From Hydrangea macrophylla (taxonomy: Eukaryota > Streptophyta > Magnoliopsida > Cornales > Hydrangeaceae): a stretch of 64,000 bases of DNA. Both the position numbers and the translations under genes were made by a program. Location of the stretch: contig CM066995.1 in assembly GCA_033977485.1 (NCBI GenBank), positions 48,731,162 to 48,795,161 of the forward strand, read 5' to 3'. Positions 34,782 through 46,532 of the stretch are shown here, piece by piece. Under the pieces are notes generated by a model that was not told the DNA's origin, did no database searches, and saw only the letters and a program-made list of their open reading frames with translations. How positions within the stretch are numbered: the stretch's first letter is position 1; every line of letters begins with the position of its first letter.

Positions 34782-35648
34782 TCAACTTACTTCAAAAACT
34801 AGTGAAAGGATCGTACCTTGCCTTTTGGCAGTCAAGTATTCCATACAGTTCCTTTTCCAATGCCCTCTCATGCCACAATGGAAACACTTTCCTTTTGGCA
34901 CGGCACCAGCCTTTCCCTTTCCAAGTCTTGCCTTCTTCCCAACAGTTGGCTTAGGCTCACCTATCCTTGAGTCTTGCTTCTCCTTCTCTGAACTTATGCT
35001 CTTAGGCTTAGTTCCAGAAGATGAAGCCATTCCAATGTTCTGAACATTTGACTCTTCTTTGACTATATCCATCGTTGCCTCAAGAGAGCTCATCAATTCA
35101 CTTGTTGAAAAAACTGTTTTACTCATTTTAAAAAACTTTTTAAATTGAGTGAATGATGAAGGCAACGAATGCAAGATTATGTCAACTTGAGTCTCACCAT
35201 CAATGTCGGAACCAAGAACTTCCATTACTTTGAAATAAGTAATCATTTTAAAAACATGCTCTCTTATTGAAGTTCCTTCCAACATTCTGGTGTCCATGAC
35301 TAACTCCAAGGCTCTAAGCCTTGCAGTTCGACTCAGTTCCCCAAACATCTCCTCGAGGTTCAATATTATAGCACGGGCAGTGTTCAAAGGTTGATGTTGC
35401 TGCTTCAACACATCAGACAAAGAGTCTAAGATGCTAGAGCGAGCTATACCATCAAATCTTATCCACTGCCAATATTGATCCGCAAGATCAGTTGGGGTGT
35501 CATGGTATGGAATAGGTGGACAGGGAATGGTAAGAACGTATTTACATCCATTAGCAGTTAACAATTCATCCAGTTCCAGTTTCCATTCAACGTAGTTATT
35601 TCCAATTAGCTTATTCTGGATCATGGTTATAGCAAGTGGGCTAGACAT
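34782..35648 (-). CDS. Copia Gag (UBN2-type) protein, intact ORF
   Basis: 288 residues, structural Gag of the young copia element. It forms the virus-like particle that packages element RNA. The N-terminal part reads LIGNNYVEWKLELDELL, then DLADQYWQWIRFDGIARSSI and LNLEEMFGE, typical of the copia Gag/UBN2 domain. Residues near 115-190 (LRALELVMDTRMLEG, LPSSFTQFKKFFKM) continue the fold. A basic stretch (KPTVGKKARLGKGKAG) leads to a zinc knuckle CFHCGMRGHWKRNC near 256-269, of the CX2CX4HX4C type. The ORF ends soon after, where protease would follow, so Gag is no longer joined to pol. ATG 35648 is about 1.8 kb inside the 5' LTR, leaving a long leader containing more ATCGAT palindromes. Confidence 0.85.
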   Translation of the reverse strand: MSSPLAITMIQNKLIGNNYVEWKLELDELLTANGCKYVLTIPCPPIPYHDTPTDLADQYWQWIRFDGIARSSILDSLSDVLKQQHQPLNTARAIILNLEEMFGELSRTARLRALELVMDTRMLEGTSIREHVFKMITYFKVMEVLGSDIDGETQVDIILHSLPSSFTQFKKFFKMSKTVFSTSELMSSLEATMDIVKEESNVQNIGMASSSGTKPKSISSEKEKQDSRIGEPKPTVGKKARLGKGKAGAVPKGKCFHCGMRGHWKRNCMEYLTAKRQGTILSLVFEVS

Positions 35649-36954
35649 TATGAATCTGAAATATAAATAATGTAACAGAATTACATATGGAAATCATAAA
35701 TATGACAATTTATATGATACATTGGAATTCCCTTAACCAACTCATTAATTGTCTTCAGGATGTCAAGCCTATGAAATTAAGTCTCCGTGTGGCGATCATA
35801 ACCTCATAGCCTGATTGGGAAACCCATCATGAATGTCATGCAACTCTTACAAAACAGTTCATGACTCCTGAACTTTTGGTCTCTAAGTTTCTGGATAATG
35901 CTCCGTGTGGAATCCCTTACCCATAGCTTAGCTAGTGTTTACCATTAACTAGAATCCAATGACAACCGCCTCAAGTAGTGCCTCAGTGTAGTGGTCACCC
36001 TCTAACGCGTCTCATTGATTCTATCCAAAGGAAGTTCATATCTAGTAACCAATGAATAGTCTATCCTCCGTATGGAATGATCACCCATGGCTGGGTGACA
36101 CAGAATATACTACCCACCTTACAATGAACCGTTTATGGAAGACCGTGGGAGTTATAAAATAAGTCCCTCTCCCACTAGATTTTTATAAGAAGTTCATATC
36201 TAGTAATCAATAAGAAATACCCTCCGTATGGAATGATCACCCATGGCTGGGTGACACAGAGTAATTCTCATACTTACAATGAACTAATAGGAATTTTTCA
36301 ATTTGAAAAAAAAAATTTCTTCACATTGCCCATAAACATCAAGTGTTTGCTAATGTGTTGGAAAAAGGTTTTTGAATTTCATTTTAGAAAACCTGTTTTA
36401 CGTGCATGCAAGTAGTAACAATATATAAAATGCCAATCACAACTAAGCACATAAAACCAAAACTAAAATGGAATAAAGGCATTCAAACGATGCCTCTATC
36501 TCCCATGGCTCTATCTCCATAGAACCTCCTTCTTGGTTTGATTGCCTCCAACTCCATCTTCATGGACAACGGCTTGCTCCTCCATCTTCATGGATTTTCT
36601 AATTCTATTACATTGGTCCTATACTTCTCTGGAAGCTTACAATTTATCTAGAAATAGAAATAACAACAATAAAATAAAAGGCTAGGGAAACCGGTGCGAC
36701 TTTCCTTTTCATAGGATTGAAGTCGCAGCGCCCTTTACATAAGCCTTAAATCCAAACCAACAATTAAATACAAAATTTAAAATTTTTTGTGCCATGGGAG
36801 ATAGCGGACTAAGCTTGCTGCAAAAGGGTTAGTCACACGCACAACCACGCATATATATAACAAATATATGTACCATTGGAACCCCTAATTGATTCACATA
36901 GTATATAAACTCTTTACATACTGAATTAGAACTTAAAACAGCATCACTGCTCTG

Positions 36955-37262
36955 TCACACTTCGATCGATCGAAAAGGTTCGATCGATTGAACCTTCGAT
37001 CGATTGAACGTAGTTCAATCGCTTGAACTTTCAGTTTCACAGAATGTTTTGAAAAACTTACAGCATAAATAAAAAAATTAAAGTAAATGTTTTAAAACCT
37101 TTAAATCTGTAAACTGAACACCTGGACAAAAGAGCAGTCTCGATCGATCGACCAACATTCGATCGATCGAACAGAACCAAAGTTCGATCGATCGAAACTA
37201 GTTCGAGCGCTTGAGAACAGATGATGTTCGATCGATCGAGACTACTTCGATCGATCGAACCC
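36955..37262. repeat. TTCGATCGATCGAA palindrome cluster in the copia leader
   Basis: About ten full or variant copies of TTCGATCGATCGAA lie between primer site and gag, in addition to the cluster inside each LTR. Spacers are short and unrelated. Confidence 0.8.
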
Positions 37263-37429
37263 ACCTTGCATCCAATGCAATCACAGATTTGTATTCTGCT
37301 GCATAAACACTGCAGAAACGGATCTGTGACGATGCAGTTTTGAAAACAGTCCTAAAATCAACATGCAAATCAAAACTAGTGTTCCAAAACGCATCTATAG
37401 ATCCAAATAAGCGAGGCTCTGATACCAAT

Positions 37430-38944
37430 TGTAGGAAAAACAGGTTTAAAATTAAATCTAAACGCGCAGCGGAAAACAAAGTTCAAAACTTTTATTGGTA
37501 GCCTTGGATCTACTACTTATTAACTCCATAGATGCGCATAACAAGATGGAGAAGATTCTATACCTTAGGTCTTGAACCCAATTCTGATTTTTGTCCTTCT
37601 CCTTGTGTGTGCAGCAGCAACCTCTAGGAAATCTTCACCCTTATGTCTCCTCGAATGCTCCCAGAGTGGCTAGGGTTGGTGGGAACCCTAATAGTAAGAA
37701 TAGGGAAGGTTTGGGAACTCTAAACAGGTTCTGCAGCAACTGATACGTTAAAAACGATGAACTCCGATTTCTGGACGTAGCTGCCCTATTTATAGATTCC
37801 CAGAACCGACCTTACTTTCGATCGCTCGAAGTGAATTCGATCGATCGAACTTTCGATCGATCGAACCACATTCGATCGATCGAACCTGTCTAGACTTCAA
37901 TCGATCGAAACAACTTCGATCGATCGAACCAGTCTTGACAGCATTCTCATTTGCCTTTCCAAGCATTCTGGCGGAGCTAAGAGTGGGACCTCCTAGGTTC
38001 TTAATTACTGGCTCCGATTAATTATTATTCCATCTAGTCAGTACTCTTGACTAAGGAATCAATAATTAATCAATTATCATTAATGCCACTATAAAATGAT
38101 AATTGCACTCCAGTGCATAAGAACATAATCACACATACATAAGTGATTGCTAGACTTGTATAATATGATACGCATGTCCCTCTACCAGGCAGTATTCGTA
38201 TCTATCATTGGGATGTATGTCTTAAGATACTGTCGACCCAATAGATAGTACATCTTATATTCCTCAAGTATCATTCACTACTCTTGGATTACTAAACATG
38301 TCAACAATAACACTTTGTTGACAAGGCTGGCCAGCTCTCAGTAATCACTCCTAGTGACATTCTCGAGGGAATACTTACTCTTTGTTTTATTGAAGAGGGT
38401 AGAATTCCATCTTGACAATATATGTTCCCAACGTTGCATACTTGATTTACCCAAGATACCCAGGTGTTGATCTTGCAAGACCTCACTGATTGGTAAGTCA
38501 AAGCAACCAAGCATACAACTTGCGTCCATAACTGTCTCAGGATTAAGGACATGTATCCCTATACAAGTTTTGAGTTCCTATTGACTGTGACAGCGTTTAG
38601 GTGTCAATAGGTTTAACTCAGGTCCGTCAATGCACCGAGTGCACTAGCATATTAACCAAGAGTCAAAGACTCTTATGAATGAGATTCATCATTCTACCCC
38701 GTAGACGTTAATCATGCTACAGTGTATACCTGATAAGTTATCCAGACTTATCATCCACTGTGACTTATTTGAAACAACAAGGATTTGTGATTCATATCTC
38801 ACATGTGTAATCACATACACAAATGAACCACATACAATGTTGTTTAAGGATTCCAGTCTAATATTCATCTCATGAACTAACATGCATAAATGCATTATGA
38901 TATTCCATTGTCCAACTAACTGGTTTGAGGGCATATTCCCAACA
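37430..38944 (-). repeat. 5' LTR of the young copia element
   Basis: 1515 bp, near identical to 30923-32437, with the same palindrome cluster at 37816-37932. Confidence 0.93.
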
Positions 38945-39620
38945 GTACATCATCCCCTGCTCTCTGAAGATCGTCTGCTGGGTCAACCTCCTCGATCGGC
39001 TCGTCGTCGCTACTTGTCGGATCGTCATCAATTGTCAGGTCATCGTCGTCATCTGCGTTGTCACCATTAGATGGGTCGTCTGCTGAGTGGTCACTGCCTG
39101 TAGAATCCTCTCCACTCGCTATGTCGTCGTCGCTATCTGTATCCATGGGATCTAAATCGGCATCTGGCTCTGGTATGGGCTTAGGTGAGAATGGTGGTGC
39201 TGGTGCGGCAATGATAATCAGGAAGAGTATATCGTCATATAGTGCCTCGTCCTGAGTCATGCTGATAAGCTCCTGGTGAATAAGTATGGTAGTCTCTGAA
39301 GCATGGATCGACTCGGGCTAAACTCAATCCGGATACTGCAATGTATCGGTAAGCACAGCTCTCCGTATGTCCTCTTCCAAGATATGCCTCGCCCTCTAGC
39401 AGATCCGCTGTTGATATAGTACAGGGTCGGCAAGCTGGATACGACCGTCGCGATTATAGTGACCTTCGAAATCATCATGAACAAAGCTTGACTCTATAGT
39501 CATGCAAAAGGAGCTAACTTAGTGTCAGCACTAATACGAGGTAAATCTTAGGCTCATAACTTAAGGTGTAGGACAATCAGTGAGCGCATCTAAACCTAAA
39601 GCTTTGATACCAAAAATCCC

Positions 39621-42600
39621 TGTCACGCCCCGAAGTACCAAAAATAGGGAAAAATAAATTTCCTTTATGGGTTCGTAGACACGTGACTGGTTGTGAGTGT
39701 CACCTGATTGTCCAAACATGCTTATAACAATAATATAATATGGGAAAGTGACTAAGTTCAGCGGAAGCAGAAATTTAAAACATCCAAGTCTTACATCAGT
39801 AGTATATTATAGGCCAAAAAGATATCCAAAAGATACATATTACAAGACCAGCTAAACTATTACATCACTAACATTATAGTAAAAGAACTATGACAAAAGG
39901 AAAAACTCCAAAGTCTTCAGCTGGCGAAACCGTAGCCTTCCTCGTAGTAATCTTCACCAGCATAGTCTTCAGTAGTATAGTCAGCATCTTGATAGCAGTC
40001 GGCTCCGTCTAGACCTGCAAAGTCTGGACGTGGAAGGTCCAGCGGCATGAAAAGCCGTTAGCGGTTAAGCTAAGTGAGGGTCCCCTTAAGGTTATCACCA
40101 CTTAAGGTAAGTTATTCTTCATCTCTTCTTATTTCCCGAAACCATATCTCGTTCATCATTTCTTATTCTCGATACTATGCCTTGTTCGTCTTTTCTCATT
40201 CTCAAAACCATGTCTTAGTTAAACCCAATCATTCCTTTTGAAACATAACCCAGAACTGAACTGACCAATTACATTGACTGAAAGAAGACTTGACTCCAAA
40301 CGCATTTACTGGTCAAGAAAGTACAACACTCAACAATGAATAGTTAACTGTCGCCCAACTGGCACTCGAACTGTCGCCCAAATGGCATTCAAACTATCGC
40401 CCAAATGGCATAAGTGTGCGGGACATTAACATTCTCTTGGTCGAACACGTCATGCCGATCCTCAGGTCGCCCGCACATTACCGAACACGTCATGCCGATC
40501 CTCAGACCAAGGGTACGGGAAATTAATAATCACTTGGACGAACACGTCATGTCGATCCTCAGGTCACCCGTTCATAACCGAACACGTCATGCCGATCCTC
40601 AGTCCAAGGGTACGGAAAAATAATCAACCACTTGATCGAACACGTCACGACGATCCTCAGGTCATCCGCACTTGACCGAACACGTCATGCCGATCCTCAG
40701 ATCAAGGAACAAAACATAACTCACCAATCGACACCATGGAATTACCGAAAGACCAATTTTGCAAGAAATATCCAAACACGACACGAAAGTTCATGAATCA
40801 ACTTTGACCGGTAGTCACACGACTAGAAACGAGGCCCAATGTCTCTTATTCGCATTAAATCTATTATCGAAGGTTTTATCATTATTTTACGCGTTCGCAC
40901 GTTTCGTAGTTTAGTTCATTAATATCATCCATTTATAACCGTTAATATTTCGCTATACGTCCGACATTCCGTTTTCCTCTCAATATACTTACGATGAAAA
41001 CTTTCCCGATCATTTATCAATGCAATAATCGTGCCATACAATATACTTATAGTTTGGGTATGAACTTTTCAACGGTCATTAAACTATATTCACATAGCTC
41101 ATGGATTTAATACCAATAAACATATAGATGAAACCCTTAACATACTCATCTACGCGATAGCACTACCATAGCACGAGATTTTCATAATAACACAAGTACC
41201 AGCAAACTAGCATCAACAATCAACACCATGCATCAACAAAACATTATACAAAAAGTTGTATAATCTGCCAGGATATATTTTCACTGTGTTGACTGAATTA
41301 ACATGATTTATTTGGGCATGATAAATTGCTTTGTAGATCAAACTCAAAACTAAAACATTGTAGATAATAGGAATATCTTCATGTAAAAAAAAAAATAGCT
41401 TCAATTACATTTTTGAGCTACTCAAACTATTTATTTTACAAGACATTTCTTGTATCTCGGACAGTTCTGTCCCAGATTTACAGTACTGCATTGTACGTGA
41501 ATTTCACCTATGAAGGAGGGGTTTTTAGACTGAGCTATAGAAGGGTTATTTGTAGATAAATGAGTTATATTTCGTCACAAAAAAACCTAGCTTAATACTC
41601 ATTTTCTAGCTGCACAAAACATTCATTTTACTAAACTATGGTCTGCTGAAAGTTTCAGTTTCTCAGATTTATAACACTGCGTTGTACATGCATTTCACCC
41701 ATGAAGGAGTGATTTCTTGACTGATCCATAGAGGAGTTAATTGTAGATATATGCGTTAGATTTTACCACAAAAAAATCTAGCTTAATTAGGATTTTTGAG
41801 TTGCACAAAACATTCATTTTACTAAACTATGTTCTGCTGAGAGTTTCTGTTTTCCCAGGTTTATAACACTGCGTTGTACATACATTTCACCCATGAAGGA
41901 TTGATTTCTAGACTGAGCTATAGAAGAGTTATTTGTAGATAAATGAGTTAGCTTTTACCACAAAAAACCTAGCTTAAGTCGGATTTATGAGCTGCACAAA
42001 ACATTCATTTTACTAAACTATGTTCTGCTAAGAGTTTCAGTTTCTCAGATTTATGGATTTGTCTTGCATGTCATGAAAACTTCAACACAACAACATCAAA
42101 CTTCTACTAAACATTAGTACATATTATATGTGTTCTAAATTGAGTTAGATTACTCACAATTACTTATAATTTACTCACCAAAGCTTGAAATTTAAGCTTG
42201 ATATTGGTTGATGCTTAGTGAAGCTTGAATCTTCAAACTTCAAGGATGAACTTCTTCTTCTTCTATTCTTCCATGGAGCTATAACTCTAGCTCTCTCTCC
42301 CTCTCAATTATATGCAGATTGTAGAGACAAAAATGTCTCAAATGTGTGTATGTGCCTGATATATAGGAGATTGGCATGGCTAGGTGTCATTTGCTTGAGT
42401 TCATGTAAAGACACATGTCCAATATGTGGACAAATGTCATCGGAGGAGATGACAAGTGTAAGGAGTGGCACATGGGGCTGCCATGTGGGGCCCACCTCGG
42501 GTTGTGTGCAACTTTCTCAGTTTACGTGCATAAGTTCCTCGGTATACGTGTCGGTCTCGATTTACGTGCAACCGGTGTTATTTCTAATGTCTGGGTCTGG

Positions 42601-42781
42601 GTACGGGAATAAGTTAAATCTTATTCTGGTCGAGTCGGTATGGTTACTACAGTCTATATGGTAATACTACAACACGTCCATACTGTCACGTAATTAAAAT
42701 AAAAATATAATAATATAGTGGGTCCAATATAGAAATTAGAAAAAGCTGATATTATAATGACAGAAAATTACAGGTGTTACA
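39621..42781 (-). repeat. 5' LTR of the gypsy element with ATACT duplication
   Basis: 3161 bp. It would carry the promoter of the element, reading leftwards. It contains the same internal repeat blocks as the other LTR. Confidence 0.88.
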
Positions 42782-45417
42782 ATACTATTGTTGCACTAGG
42801 CCCTCGTGGCCACTAACCTAACAACTATACCCTTTCCACACCATCTCGACCTCCGCGGCTAGTTAATCTAACTCAATATTTATTTTAGCATAAGCTAATC
42901 CTGACATAGCACGACTAATTCTCATGTTTTCCCATCCATGCACACATCAATCATTATGAATTTAGGTTCATTATATGATTTTTGATTAGAATTGTCAAGT
43001 CCTCCTTGTACGTCCATAATCTGTTTTACGTCATATTACGATTACAAAAATCTGAATAAGAGTTATTGCTTAGCTCATTGCTACAAATATAACTTAAGGA
43101 AACTTTTTGGGAAAAACACCCACAAATCGGTTCCTTCCTACTAATCAATTTTTGGGTTGGGGTTCCACAAATCGATTTCTCCATACTAATCGGTTTCTGA
43201 AGTCAGTTTAAAGAATCCTTCTTTACATGCAATGTGCAAAACTTAAAGCTCTTAGTACTAATCATAACTACTTCTATGGATAGTACAATGTCCTCATAAC
43301 TAGATCCATTCTTGAGTCAAGGTACAACAATCAAAGCACAATTCGTATGTCCAATACCTAAAGCACATGCATAAGTCTATTGATTCATCCTGGATACTAA
43401 CATACAATTTCTAATATACATATAACATGGTATCATATAGATAAACTCAAGGTATAACCAGTTGAAACCTAAAAATCAGCAAAATAGGAAACCGATTTAT
43501 GTTCCCTTTTTAAATGTTCCCAGAAACCGCCTACTGCCCACACATCGGTTTCTCGTGCCTTTCTATAGTTTCCTAGCAGACTGCTATACTACGGGTTTTT
43601 ACTACAAAAATCTAATTGTATGGCATGGAAACTCCAAAAAAAATAGCATCAAAGCATAACTAAACATTACCAAATAATATGTAGGTTCTAAAGTGAGTTA
43701 AAAAACTCATAAATACTTGAAATCGAGCTTTAGATACAGGAATTGAGCTTAGCAAGCTTGAACACAACTTCAATGGTGAAACTCCTTCTTCTTTTTCAAA
43801 TCCTTTTGATTCTGCCCTTTTCCTTCTTCTAAGGACTTCTTCTCACAGCTCCTAGGTTCCCATGGTGGTGTGGATGTATGTGGGTGTTCGCATGTGAAGT
43901 GTGTATGACGAAAGAGGAATGGATGCTTTGGTTTTCTTCCTAATTCTCCTCTATCTCTCCATATACTTCTAATCTCCTATTTCTCTCTCTAAATGCAGCT
44001 TGTAATGGACCAAAGAGGTACAATGTATGAATGTAGGCATGCTTATATAGAGAAAGAGGAGGGGTTTAGGTGTCAACTGCATGCTAGCATGTGTGTGCAT
44101 GGAGGGATATGTGTCCAACAACTAGACAAGTGGCAAGGAAAGTGGTGACATATGGAGGGAAGGTTTTATAGGTTGCCATGTGGCCGGCCATGTGGGTCCA
44201 TATTGGGTTTCATGGCATTTTTTTGATTTGCATGCAAAAGTCCTCGATATACGTGTCGGTCTCGATTTATGTGGAACCGAGTATTATTTCTAATGTCTGG
44301 GTCCGGGTATGGTACTAAGTTAAGTCTTATTATGGTCAAGTTGGTACGGTGCTTACAGTCTAATTAGTTATATAACCACATAGATATAGTCACATAATTA
44401 AAATAATACAATAATGGGCCAAATAACAGAAATTCAGAAACTCATTTATTATAAGTAGAGGAAATCACAGGTACTACATTAACTCCAAAGTAAAGCCTTG
44501 ATCCCTCTTTCTCCCCAGTAGGGTTTTCCCTCACCATCGTTTGAATCGTGAAAATAACCATCTACGCATTTGTAAGAATTCATCCATTGAGGACCAACCA
44601 CATGGTAAAACCATACACACTTCTCTCTTTGTCGAGAATATCTGCCATGTGTGATTTTCATGACTCCACCCTCAGCTTCAACACCAAGCTTCACCCGTAG
44701 AGACCATCTGGCAACACAGATTATAGACTCCTTAGCAAATTTAGGACCAACGTCACACTACTCAAATAGTAAACATGTCCAACAAAACAAATTTGAAATC
44801 CATCGTTCCACCCCGTGACGATTACCATAGCACAAGGACAATCAACAACCCTCCCGGAACCAATCAAAATATTTTTTCAAGGACCACATGCATTCTGTAC
44901 CTGGAATCTAACAGTCCAAGAGAAGTGTCCGTTCAAGTGGAGTGTGAGGACCTCTCTTCCATACGCAACCTACTATAATCACAATGCCACTGAAATTGTT
45001 TTTTTCCCTAGATCATGATCTGCTATTTGATCCGATCTATCATAACAAAAAATTGATCTCAAACAATACAGGATCTCATAAATTTGCATACACTGTTGAA
45101 TCTGTAGCACCAGAAAACCTTAATAACCTGTCCCAAAATATCAAGTACCATAACTACTTAAAATATTGACCAACCATGGTACTTCATCTATTACATCTTG
45201 CCACACTGGATAACTACCCATCCAATGCTATGAATCTAAATCCTCAAGGAATCAAAAACTCATAGTCTTTACTAAAGACAACTAGACTACCCCAGCCACA
45301 TCATGTCATTGTCTCTGTGCTACATCATTGAATTTGTTTTAAGACTGTGTTGCATTCCATTCTATCACCATGCGCTCTATCCACCATAGATCTGACAACC
45401 ATAGCTCTGATACCACT

Positions 45418-45749
45418 TGTGAATTTAAAACGCAGAACCAAATTCCCCTAATAAACACACAAAAAATGCATCAATAGTAATAAACAAGCACACACACAAA
45501 AAAACACAGATTTCTATGTGGTTCAGCCAAACATCGCCTACGTCCACACTTGAGAGACTAGTTCTTTCACTATTGAGAATAAACAATTAGTAGAAGACAC
45601 TTTGGATTAAATCCCATAACCCTACCCTCACACCCTTTGTATACACACTCTCAATACCGCAAAGAACTCACACTCTCTCACCCTAGACCATGCACCCCCA
45701 TGAGGGGAGACCCCAACTTGGCACATCAAGGGCTTCCTAAATTTCTATC
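45418..45749 (-). repeat. 5' LTR of the outermost element, truncated by CACTA insertion
   Basis: 332 bp that align with the first two thirds of 22807-23292, then stop abruptly at CACTACAACAAAT (45750). Confidence 0.75.
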
Positions 45750-46532
45750 ACTACAACAAATCTAACCTTTAGTGACGAAACTTCTACCCATGAAATTATT
45801 TTCATCATTAATAGTATACTATTAGTGACAAAATCATCAATCGTTAGCAAAAGTGTTTACTTTTCCCCTACGAAACAAATTTTCGCAGGTAAAAGTCGAA
45901 CAATGGCCAATGAAAATTCATTTCGTCACTAAAGTTCGTCGCTAATAGTTGATGGGAAATTTCCTCTGCCAAATATTTGTGGGAAAATTTTAGGCGACGA
46001 AACATTATCAATTAGAGACGAAATGTTTTCGTCGGTAATTATTTGTACTTTTAGTGACGAAATTTTTTGTCGGGAATTATTTTCCCTTTCGTTACGAAAT
46101 ATTTTCGTCAGCAATTGTAACCATTGCTTCTGTCTTTTGCCGTTCTTACTTGCCCTTGAAGGGTGGGGTGATGGAATTTTTTCGTCGGTAATTGTTTTAC
46201 TTTTAGTGACGAAATACCCTTTTGTGACAAAATATCTTCGTCGGGAATTGTAACCATTGGTAATGGAATTTTTCGTCGATAATTGTTATACTTTTAGTGA
46301 CAAAAGATTTTGTCGGGAATTGTTTAACCTTTCGTGACTAAATAGTTTCGTCGGTAATTATTACAATTGGTGACGAAATTGTTTCATGGGTAATTGTTTT
46401 ACTTTTAGTGACAAAATATTTCGTACGGAGTTGTTTAACCTTTCGTGACAAAATAGTTTCGTCGGAAATTATTATCATTGGTGAGAAAACATTTCCGTCG
46501 GTAATTGTTTTACTATTAGTGACAAAATATTT
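45750..46532 (+). mobile_element. CACTA-type transposon terminus with subterminal repeats
   Basis: The segment opens abruptly within an LTR at CACTACAACAAATC, the canonical plant CACTA (En/Spm) end. It then consists of many units of the form TTTAGTGACGAAATNTTTTC followed by GTCGGTAATTGTT. Such clustered subterminal motifs bind the transposase in this superfamily. It is cut at 46533 by the gypsy array; the other end and any transposase are outside the window. Similar text at 22085-22160 may be a relic. Confidence 0.72.

Larger units (their letters stand above)
30923..38944 (-). mobile_element. Young Ty1-copia retrotransposon with intact gag and dead pol
   Basis: Perfect target duplication GTACA (30918-30922, 38945-38949) and equal 1515 bp LTRs (30923-32437, 37430-38944) that differ by about four substitutions by eye. 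The tRNA-Met primer site TGGTATCAGAGCC reads minus-strand at 37427-37415; the polypurine tract AAGTGGGAGTT abuts the 3' LTR near 32448. Gag is open (35648-34782), but the region that should be pol (34780-32440) is short and degenerate. Its freshness despite a dead pol points to mobilisation in trans. It is inserted in the acidic ORF of the surrounding gypsy element. Confidence 0.92.
30787..39260 (-). pseudogene. Acidic leader ORF of the gypsy element, split by copia insertion
   Basis: The minus-strand frame starts at ATG 39260 (MTQDEALYDDILFLIIIAAP), about 350 bp inside the 5' LTR. It becomes Asp/Glu/Ser-rich (DPMDTDSDDDIASGEDS, DDDDDLTIDDDP). It is interrupted at 38944/30923 by the copia element and resumes as acidic sequence (EADPADIKDKEEDPEEEF) to about 30787. 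The position, between primer site and gag, and the strong acidity match the first ORF of the gypsy array at 48939. Sequence identity between the two is low outside acidic runs. Function unknown. Confidence 0.6.
24537..42781 (-). mobile_element. Ty3-gypsy element with 3.2 kb LTRs, decayed interior
   Basis: The LTRs are 24537-27725 (3') and 39621-42781 (5'), starting TGTCACGCCCCG and ending GGTGTTACA on the plus strand. A perfect target duplication ATACT flanks the element (24532-24536, 42782-42786). The primer site TGGTATCAAAG reads minus-strand at 39612-39602. The 3' end context CGAGGACGAAATCC then GGTGGTGGAAGATG precedes the 3' LTR, as in the gypsy array at 54.8 kb. Excluding the copia insertion, the interior is only about 3.9 kb and holds an acidic leader ORF, integrase remnants and a zinc-finger remnant. 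Pol is largely gone, so it is non-autonomous. Confidence 0.88.
23527..44478 (-). mobile_element. Solo gypsy-type LTR, split by a later insertion
   Basis: Parts 23527-24536 and 42787-44478 together give about 2.7 kb, starting TGTCATGCCCCG and ending CAGGTACTACA. It is flanked by TTAAA (23522-23526) and TTAAC (44479-44483), a near-perfect 5 bp duplication. Only one LTR and no interior is present, so this is a solo LTR from unequal recombination. It is related to, but distinct from, the LTRs of the element inserted in it, sharing ACGTGTCGGTCTCGATTTA near the distal end. 24537-42781 plus the duplicated ATACT is the later insertion. Confidence 0.75.
22807..45749 (-). mobile_element. Non-autonomous LTR element, outermost layer of the nest (interrupted)
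   Basis: Same family as the element in NAC intron 1, opposite orientation. The 3' LTR is 22807-23292 and the interior is 23293-23526 plus 44479-45417. The 5' LTR starts at 45418 (TGTGAATTTAAAACG) and is cut at 45749 by the CACTA terminus, presumably continuing beyond the window. The primer site TGGTATCAGAGC reads minus-strand just right-to-left of 45415. The interior is about 1.17 kb without pol. 23527-44478 is a later insertion of other elements and does not belong to it. Confidence 0.7.

Noticed and set aside
44775..45169. Short plus-strand frames in the interior of the outermost LTR element
   Set aside because: No start context, domain or conservation; they are likely chance frames in AT-rich non-autonomous interior.
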